DNA of 64,000 bases from Streptomyces sp. HD (GTDB taxonomy: Bacteria > Actinomycetota > Actinomycetes > Streptomycetales > Streptomycetaceae), in the NCBI RefSeq assembly GCF_028369295.1, contig NZ_JAQMYP010000049.1, positions 1 to 64,000 on the forward strand, given 5' to 3'. Both the position numbers and the translations under genes were made by a program. This document shows, one piece after another, positions 35,935-43,380 of the stretch; position 1 is the stretch's first letter, and the number at the start of each line of letters is the position of its first letter. Below the pieces are notes generated by a model, which saw only the letters and a list, made by a program, of their open reading frames with translations, was not told the DNA's origin and made no database searches.

Positions 35935-37494
35935 TCACCGCTCCCGGCTGAATGTGCTCCCCTCGTATCCGTCCTCCTGGTCCATCCACCGGTACGCCTC
36001 GTCCAGTCGCAGGACGAGTTCGCGGGCCCAGCTGGCGAGAAAGCGCGGGCATCCCCATACGTCGGCGACGGCCTGGGCGGCCTCCGGTGCTGGGAACGAG
36101 TCGGGTGCGTACAGGTGGCGGAGGTGTGCGGCGAATCCGCGCTTGTCCCAGCGACGTAGGCGCTTGTCCAGGTGAGTGTCCGCGTGCCCGTCCGCGTGCT
36201 CGTCGCCGTGCTTGCAGGCCGTTTCGAGTGGCGCGGGGTCGACGGTGCTGAGCAGTGCCCGAACCTCGCGGCCGACGCCGTAAGGAAGGTCGCGGACCTG
36301 GGTGACCCAGAGAGTGAGGAGCAGCAGGACCAGTCGCTCGTGGGGGTCGTCGGACGACGCGTGCCGGCGGGCGGCCCATACTGCGATGTTCTCCGGTGCC
36401 TCGTCGAATTCGTCGCCGTCGATGACGCACCGGGTCAGCGCGTCGATGTCGAGAGACCCGTCGGGCTGTACGTACATGCCGTCCAGGGCGGTGGTGTCGC
36501 GCACCCCGAACTTCGAGGTGTGCGCTGTGCGCAGCTCGGTGAGCGCCTCGTCGGCGAGGTCGCGTAGATAACGCGGGCACAGCCATGCGTCGGGCGGGTA
36601 CTCGTCGAGCGCCTCCCGAAGCTCCGCCCGGCCTCCGGGGCTGCGCAGGTGGAAACCGATCTCGGCGATGTCGGCCGACTCGAACTCGGGGTCAGGATGC
36701 TCGTCGTCGCCGTGTGTGCAGGCCGTCGGGTCCCCGAGCTTCGGCAGCACAGTCTCCAAGCCCTCGATCATCGCGTCGAAGACCGACCGCTCCGCGATCC
36801 GGTAGACGGCGTACCAGCAGCTCGCGTACTGAGTGATGACGTAGCCCGCTCGTGCCCCCTTGGTGGCGAGCGAGTCGTCGACGCCCGCGTTGGACTCAAG
36901 GGTGGGGCCGGGCTCCCGGTTGGGGTAGTCGCAGAGGATCGAGGACAGGCGCTCCACCGACGAGGTGTGGTCGTCCGGTACGACCATGGGTATGCCGTCG
37001 GCGGCCGAGAAGGGCCTGATCATGTCGGCGGTGACGCGGGCGATTCCGGCGATGTTGGCGGGGCACAGATCGGCGTCCTGGCGGGGCCGTTGGGGCAGGT
37101 CGGCGAACAGATACGAGGTGGGCAGCCCGATCCAGGCAGGGTCGTCCTCGGCCAGGTCGCCGAACTCCTCCTCGTATGGGTGGGTCTCGTGCGCACAGCT
37201 TCGCTCGCCGAACGCCGAAGCGGCTGCCAACAGCGCCTCGACCGCCGCCCGTTCGGCCTCAGCGGTCGGTTGCCCCGCGAGATACCGCACCATTTCCGCG
37301 AGCCCGGCCACCCACACGTGTGCCGTATCGCCGCCGGGGTCGGCGGTGAGGTGACGTGCGCAGTCGAGTACGAGGGGCTCGGCGTCGTCGGGGCTGGTGT
37401 CCGCGTTGACCCTGCTCCAGCTTTCGAAGGTTTCGAAGGGTTTGAGTAGATCGGCCGTAGGAGATGTGTCGGGGTTCTCGGGGATATGGATCAT
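35935..37494 (-). CDS. Uncharacterised protein with three C-x-H motifs
   Basis: This soluble, acidic, helix-rich protein of about 519 residues has no family that I recognise. It contains three related metal-site-like motifs: RSCAHETHPYEEE, TACTHGDDEHPD and TACKHGDEHADGHADTH. Each follows a hydrophobic helix with Leu spacing. The last two repeats are followed by similar segments (AWLCPRYLRDLADEAL and WGCPRFLASWARELVLRLDEA). A three-repeat, possibly zinc-binding solenoid fits. ATG 37494 is chosen; longer upstream frames lack a ribosome site. It stands alone between small membrane-protein genes. Confidence 0.6.
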   Translation of the reverse strand: MIHIPENPDTSPTADLLKPFETFESWSRVNADTSPDDAEPLVLDCARHLTADPGGDTAHVWVAGLAEMVRYLAGQPTAEAERAAVEALLAAASAFGERSCAHETHPYEEEFGDLAEDDPAWIGLPTSYLFADLPQRPRQDADLCPANIAGIARVTADMIRPFSAADGIPMVVPDDHTSSVERLSSILCDYPNREPGPTLESNAGVDDSLATKGARAGYVITQYASCWYAVYRIAERSVFDAMIEGLETVLPKLGDPTACTHGDDEHPDPEFESADIAEIGFHLRSPGGRAELREALDEYPPDAWLCPRYLRDLADEALTELRTAHTSKFGVRDTTALDGMYVQPDGSLDIDALTRCVIDGDEFDEAPENIAVWAARRHASSDDPHERLVLLLLTLWVTQVRDLPYGVGREVRALLSTVDPAPLETACKHGDEHADGHADTHLDKRLRRWDKRGFAAHLRHLYAPDSFPAPEAAQAVADVWGCPRFLASWARELVLRLDEAYRWMDQEDGYEGSTFSRER

Positions 37495-37623
37495 GTCCTG
37501 TATCGACGTGTGATCGGCGATGGCGGTTGCCGGCGTTCGGCTCCAGGCAGTTTGACCTGCACGAAACGATCTCGCCAAGATCTGGAGTCGGCCGGGGGCG
37601 CAAGCCTTGCGTATGTCGCACGT

Positions 37624-37674
37624 ACGGCACACGGCACACGGCACACCTACGAACTACGAACTACGACCTACGAC
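37624..37674 (+). repeat. Two adjacent heptamer tandem repeats
   Basis: ACGGCAC is repeated three times (37624-37644), followed by CTACGAA twice and CTACGAC twice (37647-37674). They end 26 bp before ATG 37700, in the promoter/leader region, where copy-number change could alter expression. Confidence 0.85.
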
Positions 37675-37699
37675 GCCACACCAAGGGAACGGGACAGCG

Positions 37700-38293
37700 A
37701 TGAAGACGGACGCGAGCGGCCAGCCGAACCTGCGAAAGGACGGAGCCGGAGTGCCCGGCGTCGGCCCGGCTGCTGCGAAGAGGGGTGTCGGCAGCCGCAT
37801 CGGGGCCGGAGTGGTGGGCATCTTCTTCGTGCTCTTCGGCCTGGTCCTCATCGCGTCCGGTTACGAGGAAGGCCCCGCGAAGGTGCGCGGCGCCACGCAG
37901 GGGACGGTCACCATCGAGCGTTGCGGCAAGGACGACATCGGGGACGACGTGGAGTGCACCGGCACCTTCCGACCTGACGACGGCGGGGCCCGCCTCGACG
38001 TGGAGGACTTCGAACCCGGTGCGGACCGAGACAGGGGCGAGAAGGTGCAGGCGGTGGTCGACAGGTGGGGGTCGTTCCGCCCCGGCTCGTTCGCGTCGTT
38101 CTACGTCGAGGCTGTGCGGTTCTGGTGCATCGGCACGTCGATGTTCGGCGTGGCCATGTTCCCGCTGAGCGCTGCCTTCCGTTCAGGAAGCCGGCCCATC
38201 CGGCGCGGGACGCGAATCACCGCCCTCAGCCTGCTTTTCGGCGGTCTGTTGGGGTGTGGCCTGTGCGTCTTTGTGAGCTCCGTGGTCCTTTAG
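37700..38293 (+). CDS. Two-ended membrane protein, third of the paralogue set
   Basis: The 197-residue protein has a 35-residue cytoplasmic N-terminus and a membrane helix (AGVVGIFFVLFGLVLIASGY). An outer loop contains QGTVTIERCGKDDIGDDVECTGTFRPDDGG, and C-terminal helices follow (WCIGTSMFGVAMFPLSAAF and LSLLFGGLLGCGLCVFVSSVVL). The G-T-V-T-I-x-x-C and C-x-G-T-F pattern links it to 31005, 31617 and 56740. AAGGGAACGGG precedes ATG 37700. Heptamer repeats lie just upstream. Confidence 0.7.
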   Translation: MKTDASGQPNLRKDGAGVPGVGPAAAKRGVGSRIGAGVVGIFFVLFGLVLIASGYEEGPAKVRGATQGTVTIERCGKDDIGDDVECTGTFRPDDGGARLDVEDFEPGADRDRGEKVQAVVDRWGSFRPGSFASFYVEAVRFWCIGTSMFGVAMFPLSAAFRSGSRPIRRGTRITALSLLFGGLLGCGLCVFVSSVVL

Positions 38294-38337
38294 GGGCCGG
38301 CCTCAAGGGCATGGCGTCGTGGGGCTCCGTCCCTGCG

Positions 38338-38830
38338 TTACGTGGGGAATTCGCCATACCAGCCGCCGTCGAGGAGGTACTTGGGCAGGTACCCGATTTC
38401 GACTTCGATGGTGAAGCCCGAGTCCCGGGCCAGGCAGGCGATGGCCAGGGGGCCGAGGGCGATGAGTCCGTCGGAGTCGCGGGCCCGTTCCTCGTCGCCG
38501 GTCCAGTAGTCCTTGTGCCATTCGATGGTCTTGGCCAGTTCGGTGTTGAACCGGTCCTGGTCGCCGCGTACCAGCTGGGTGAGGAGGTTCATGGGCGGGT
38601 ACATGAGGTTCAGTACGGCGCCGCGTGATGCGGGGCGGAGCAGGTCGGGGTCGCTGGCGTCCACCGCGGCGAGGAGTTTGTCGCCGAGTTCCGGCGCCTG
38701 AGCCAGTACGGTGTGGGCCCAGGCCCCGGTGCCGGAGCGGAAGACGTGCCTCTCGTGCCTGACCTCGCATCACCTTCAGCACCTGAGGCAGAGTCCCCAT
38801 AGGGACTTCATGACGTGGAATCGTGATCAT
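38338..38830 (-). pseudogene. Imm49-type immunity gene, internally deleted and frameshifted
   Basis: The C-terminal part encodes an Imm49-like sequence: NLMYPPMNLLTQLVRGD, EWHKDYWTGDEERARD, GLIALGPLAIACLARDSGF and EVEIGYLPKYLL...GEFPT. In the same frame further upstream (to about 38767) VFRSGTGAWAHTVLAQAPELGDKLLAAVD also fits the family, but a stop codon precedes it and it has no start. A short N-terminus (MITIPRHEVPMGTLPQVL) occurs from ATG 38830 in a different frame. About 100 residues of the normal middle appear to be missing. GTG 38664 could still give a 108-residue fragment. It is the last gene of the toxin-immunity array. Confidence 0.7.
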
Positions 38831-38839
38831 GTTGGTCCT

Positions 38840-41089
38840 TCAGCGTCCTTCAGCCCGGTAGGAGGCCAAGTCCCAGGTGCTGTCCTCGAAGTCGTGACCC
38901 TCAAGGATGAGCGTCCAGGCCTCGGCACGTGCGGCGGCACCGTCGATCTGTTCGCACCACCTGGCGAGGTTGTGCCGCGCGTCCTCGTGGTCGGCGGCGT
39001 AGGGGAAGTGTGTCCTGCGGAACTCGTCGTACAGCCGGACCATGGCGAAGAACTGGGTGAGGCTGCTGCCGGCGACGGGGTCGGGTGAGCCGCCCGTGGT
39101 GTCCCTGAAGAGCCGACCGGTGCTGCCGTCGAGCAGGAGCCTGGAGTACATCCAGGTACCGAGCTCGTCGAACGGGCCGTTGCTGGGCGCCTCGCTCCTG
39201 GCACGGCGTTGCCGGGGCACGTCCCGGCCCCGACCGGGCCAGGCCACTTCGGGCAGGGGGCGGTCGCCGCGCGGGGTGATGGCGAGATGCAGGAAGTCGC
39301 TGATCTCCGGCAGGCCTGTCTCGGTGAGGAAGCGGCGCGCGGCAGGGTCGTCCAGCCCCTGGGGGAGCTGATCCCCGGCCAGCCGATGGCAGGCCCCTGC
39401 GCCAAAGGTCTCCTCAAGCCAGTCCCGCGTTCCGTCACCGCGCAGAGCAGCGGACGCGGACGGCGGCAGCGGCCATGGAGCGGGCCGGGTGTGTGCGGCG
39501 ACCATGGGCCGCTTGCCGTATGTGTCCTGCGCCGAACTTCCAGCTGCCTGGACGGATACGGCGAAGAGGCCTCCGGAGCCGGTGAGTACCCAGCGTCCAT
39601 CGACGTAAAGGCCCTGCGTCACCGCGGACGGGCAGTTGGGCGGATCAGGGAGCGTCCCCGCCACCGCCCCCAGTTGCCAGCCGCTGTCCGTGTGTTCGGC
39701 GAAAGGGGCGGTGGGCGTTTCGGGACCCGGAGAGTGGCGTGCGTTGCTCCAGGGGAGATCCCCCTCCGACAGGGAGGCGCGCACCTCGACCGGAGCTGAG
39801 GCAGGCTCTCCGGTGGCCGGGAACCACTCCTGACGGATGTACCGGTGTTTCGGGTAGGCGTTGTTGCCCGTGGTCACGTCCCGGGCCGTGATGACGGTCG
39901 GGCCGGACTCGCCGACTGCCACGCCGAGTTCGTCGACACGACCGGCCTCGCCCTGGATTCGGCCGAAGACGCCCAGGGGGCGCCAGTGGGTCCAAGTGGT
40001 CCGCCACGGCAACGGAACCCCCGAAGCCAGTAGCTGCTCGGCCAGCTCCACGCGCCCCGCGCTGAGCGCCGCGTGATGGAGCCAGGCCACCCACTCACCC
40101 TGTGACAAGGGGGAGATGCCTTGAACCTCCAGATAGTGCAGCATCGCGGCCACGCTCGCATACGGCACTCCGTCGGGGTGGGCGATGGCCAGGGCCTCGC
40201 GCAGCGCGGTGGCCGAGCATTGGGCCAGCATCCGACCGTCGTCCAACAGGCGGGGGAGCGCACCAGCCAGCGCCGCATGGAGGGGGAGAGCTTGGGCGGC
40301 GTACCGGCCCAACGGTCCCTGCTGGGACCAGAGCCCCGGGCTTCCGTCCGCCGCCCCGGCCATCAGCGCCTCTACGGCGCGGGACTGAGCCACGGAATCC
40401 CAGGGCTGCCTGCGTCGCCATGAGTGGAGGAGAGCTTCGGAGCGGAAAGCGACTGATGACCGGTCCTCGTCCATGACCAGGACATCGGGTCGCTGCTCGG
40501 CGAAGGAGAGGAGCGTTTGCGCCGGTGTGGGCGCACCGCCTGCGGAGGACAGCAATTGCCAGACGGACAGTGGCACTTGACGTAGCTCGGCTGCGGCCAG
40601 TGCCCCGAGCCGGCGGGCCGTGGCCGGTTCCTCCACGGCAGCCCCACCCGCCGACGCCGGTGTGGGGAGGGTGACTTCGTACTCGGCGATCCGGGGAGGG
40701 GCTACGAGGTCCGGGTCGTACTCCGCCATGACCCAGACCTCACGGCCCTCGAACCGTCTGAACCCCGGGGCCAGGATCTCCGCCACTCGGGCCGGTTCGG
40801 TCGACGTCAGGACCTCACCTGCGTACTGCACATCGGCGAGGAGGAGGACACAGGGACGACCGGCAGGGGCGGCACGGCACTCTTCGCGCATGCGAGTAGC
40901 CACCGTGTCGGCACTCATACCCCGGCAGTCGATGAGTGTGGCGCTGGGCCAGCGGTCCTGGACTGCTCGTAGAAACGCGGTCTTGCCGCTGAGCGTCGGA
41001 CCTAGAACAGAGAACACCCTCCGCTGCCGTGTGGGCAGCTCCCGCCAGATCTCGATGCGAGCCCAGTCCTCGGCGTTGATCTCGGGCAC
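38840..41089 (-). CDS. P-loop NTPase with C-terminal SUKH-4 immunity domain (array member 5)
   Basis: The 749-residue soluble protein has three parts. An NTPase (about 1-240) carries Walker A GPTLSGKT (30-37) and VLLLADVQYAG at the Walker B position. A helical middle includes LSQGEWVAWLHHAALSAG and LPWRTTWTHWRPLGVFG, both shared with the other array members. A C-terminal domain (about 560-735) resembles SUKH-4, with DDPAARRFLTETGLPEI, LGTWMYSRLLLDGSTGRLFRD and VAGSSLTQFFAMVRLYDEF. GTG 41089 follows AAGGGA. SUKH-family proteins commonly neutralise polymorphic toxins. It is the most distal intact immunity-type gene of the operon and retains Asp (ADVQ) where most siblings have Asn. Confidence 0.8.
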   Translation of the reverse strand: MPEINAEDWARIEIWRELPTRQRRVFSVLGPTLSGKTAFLRAVQDRWPSATLIDCRGMSADTVATRMREECRAAPAGRPCVLLLADVQYAGEVLTSTEPARVAEILAPGFRRFEGREVWVMAEYDPDLVAPPRIAEYEVTLPTPASAGGAAVEEPATARRLGALAAAELRQVPLSVWQLLSSAGGAPTPAQTLLSFAEQRPDVLVMDEDRSSVAFRSEALLHSWRRRQPWDSVAQSRAVEALMAGAADGSPGLWSQQGPLGRYAAQALPLHAALAGALPRLLDDGRMLAQCSATALREALAIAHPDGVPYASVAAMLHYLEVQGISPLSQGEWVAWLHHAALSAGRVELAEQLLASGVPLPWRTTWTHWRPLGVFGRIQGEAGRVDELGVAVGESGPTVITARDVTTGNNAYPKHRYIRQEWFPATGEPASAPVEVRASLSEGDLPWSNARHSPGPETPTAPFAEHTDSGWQLGAVAGTLPDPPNCPSAVTQGLYVDGRWVLTGSGGLFAVSVQAAGSSAQDTYGKRPMVAAHTRPAPWPLPPSASAALRGDGTRDWLEETFGAGACHRLAGDQLPQGLDDPAARRFLTETGLPEISDFLHLAITPRGDRPLPEVAWPGRGRDVPRQRRARSEAPSNGPFDELGTWMYSRLLLDGSTGRLFRDTTGGSPDPVAGSSLTQFFAMVRLYDEFRRTHFPYAADHEDARHNLARWCEQIDGAAARAEAWTLILEGHDFEDSTWDLASYRAEGR

Positions 41090-41134
41090 TGGGGTGAATC
41101 CCTTCCATTCCGTGGGCGGCGGATCCCCGGTCCG

Positions 41135-43321
41135 TCAGCTCCGGTCGTCGAAGTTGTAGTCCTCGAAGACCCTTTGCCAGCCCTGTGTCTGAAATGCCTG
41201 AGGGTCGATGAGGTTCAGCCAGTGACGTACGTCCGACTCCGTGTCCTCGATCGACCAGTCGGAGGCGCGCCACCAGTAGTAGAGGCGGACCATCGCGACG
41301 AACTGACCGAGACTGCTTCCGGCCAGTTCGTCGTCGATCCCCGACGAACCGTCCTGCAGCACGCGCCCGTCGCGGCCGTCGAGGAGGAGTCGCGCCCCCT
41401 GCCAGTTGCCGAGGGAGAAGTACGTGGACTCCGCGTCGTCCGCCTCGTCCGCCTCGTCCGGCTTTCCGAACGGCTCGGCAATGGGACGCAGGCCCATGTC
41501 CGCAAGGCCGGTGGTGTCGAGTTCGAGGAAGCCGGTTACGCAGGGGAAGCCGACTGCGGAGAGGAATTCGCGCGCACCGATATCGGAGAGAGCGGCTGGC
41601 AGGGTCTCCTGCGGGAACCGTTTGACCGCCGCAGATCCCCAGACATCGGTCAGCCAATCGGTCGTGGGGGCCAGGGCCGGGGTCGGCAGGTCCGCCCGAG
41701 CGAGCTTCGTGTCGGTGTCGACCAGACGCTTGAGGAGGCGGCCTGGTGCGGCTTCCTGTCCGGCGCTCTGATTGACCTCGACCACGCACACCCCGTCCAT
41801 GGAAGCCAGGGCGATGCGATGGCCTGAGCGCACGCCTCGACGGATGTACTGGGGCATGCAGGGCAGATCTACTTCACCGCCGGCGGCTCCAGCGGGGCGC
41901 CACCCTTGAGGCCCCTGATCCGCCTGCGTCGTGCCGGACGCGTCCGTGGTCTCGCCGGGCTCGGGCCGGGGCGCGCCCGTGGCCAGGTCCCAGGTGCCGA
42001 TGTGGTCGTGGCGGGTGCGGGCTGTGACCAGGTCGCCGGTCGGGGTGTGCACGATCCGGAGCGTCCGGACGATCGGGCGCCTGACCAGGGCGTCCGTGCT
42101 GAACACGCCGGCACCGACGCCTTCGGCCCAGAGCGTCCGCCAGGGCAGGGCCACGGGCCCGGCAGCCGACAGGAGCCGATCGGCGGCTGCTGCCTCCGTC
42201 GGCCCGGCCTGCATCAGGGCCAGGTGCAACAGCGCCAGCCACTCACCCTGGGACGAAGGCCGAACACCGCGGCGAGCCAGGTAATGGAGGCGGGCCCCAG
42301 CGCTCCCCTGAGGGATGGGCCGTCCGTGAAACGCGGCCTCGAACGCCTCGAAGAGCGACTCATGGCAGACCCCGGCGACTGCTGCCATGTCCTTGAGGAA
42401 CGCCTCGAACTGGCCGGCGGCCGCCGCAGCGTGGCCGGCCAGGGCGCGACGGGCGTACCAGCGCGTCGCCTCGGGGGCGTCTGCGGCTGACAGTGCGGTC
42501 ACTGCGCGCGCGTGCCAGGACCTGGCCTCCTCGGCGGGCATCTGCGTACGCAATTGCCGGGCCACTGCCTCCTGCTTGAAGGAGACCAGGGGAGTGCCTG
42601 TCCCGTCGTCCGACCGGTGGATCCACTCCCCGGCCGCGTCGTCGCCGAGCAGCGAGTCGAGCCGGGACTCCGGGACGTCTCGGCCGAGGGCGGAGCAGAG
42701 CAGGGACCACACGGGCATGGGAACGAAGCGGTGCTCGGCCAACGCCAGCGCGCGGAGGGCGTACGACAAGGCCGTATCCCCGTCCGGCTCCGCGAAGGCG
42801 GGCAGACTCCCGAAGCTCCCTTGCAGGGTTAGATGTCGTCCGCCCAACTCGGCGGCCGTGGCCTGAGCATCGTCGACTTCGATCAGCAAGCGCATCCGCA
42901 GCCCGCGCCGATGGTGCCTGATCAGCGTCCGTGCCACCTCGTCGAGCACACGCACTGGTTCGCGCGAGGTGCGCAACCGGCCCGCCCACTGCGTGTTCGC
43001 GAGTACGACCACGGGATCGTCGCTGATCCGGCGGGTCATGGTGGCGAAGTTGTCGTCGAAGGAGTCCGTGGCGGCGATACCAAGGGCCGTCGCCACCTCC
43101 CGGGCCACCTCCTCCGCGGACCGGCCGACGCAGTCGACGCGGACCGCGGCCGGATGGCGGGCAACGACTTCCCGCAACAGTGCCGTTCGACCGCTGCCCG
43201 AGCGCCCGCCGATCCACAGCCAGGCGCTGGTGTCGCGAGGCCGGTCGATCCACCACAGTGCACGGTCGAGCGCGAGTTCTGCCGTGACTTCAGCGCGTTT
43301 CGGGGCGGCGGTGGCACTCAT
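41135..43321 (-). CDS. P-loop NTPase with C-terminal SUKH-4-like domain (array member 4)
   Basis: The 728-residue protein has Walker A GGRSGSGRT (about 38-46, Arg instead of Lys) and VVVLANTQWAG at Walker B. The shared middle motifs are SSQGEWLALLHLALMQAG and LPWRTLWAEG. Its SUKH-4-like C-terminus contains ALSDIGAREFLSAVGFPCVTGFLELD, YFSLGNWQGARLLLDGRDGRVLQDG and LAGSSLGQFVAMVRLYYWW. ATG 43321 is taken as start, since it aligns with siblings, but no clear ribosome site is visible. The upstream open frame belongs to shadow coding of the neighbour. It is separated from that neighbour by about 59 bp. Confidence 0.78.
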   Translation of the reverse strand: MSATAAPKRAEVTAELALDRALWWIDRPRDTSAWLWIGGRSGSGRTALLREVVARHPAAVRVDCVGRSAEEVAREVATALGIAATDSFDDNFATMTRRISDDPVVVLANTQWAGRLRTSREPVRVLDEVARTLIRHHRRGLRMRLLIEVDDAQATAAELGGRHLTLQGSFGSLPAFAEPDGDTALSYALRALALAEHRFVPMPVWSLLCSALGRDVPESRLDSLLGDDAAGEWIHRSDDGTGTPLVSFKQEAVARQLRTQMPAEEARSWHARAVTALSAADAPEATRWYARRALAGHAAAAAGQFEAFLKDMAAVAGVCHESLFEAFEAAFHGRPIPQGSAGARLHYLARRGVRPSSQGEWLALLHLALMQAGPTEAAAADRLLSAAGPVALPWRTLWAEGVGAGVFSTDALVRRPIVRTLRIVHTPTGDLVTARTRHDHIGTWDLATGAPRPEPGETTDASGTTQADQGPQGWRPAGAAGGEVDLPCMPQYIRRGVRSGHRIALASMDGVCVVEVNQSAGQEAAPGRLLKRLVDTDTKLARADLPTPALAPTTDWLTDVWGSAAVKRFPQETLPAALSDIGAREFLSAVGFPCVTGFLELDTTGLADMGLRPIAEPFGKPDEADEADDAESTYFSLGNWQGARLLLDGRDGRVLQDGSSGIDDELAGSSLGQFVAMVRLYYWWRASDWSIEDTESDVRHWLNLIDPQAFQTQGWQRVFEDYNFDDRS

Positions 43322-43380
43322 GCGTCGGGTCTTTTCTACCGTCAGATCTTCTCGGTATCGGGGGCGGTCAGGGGGATCGA

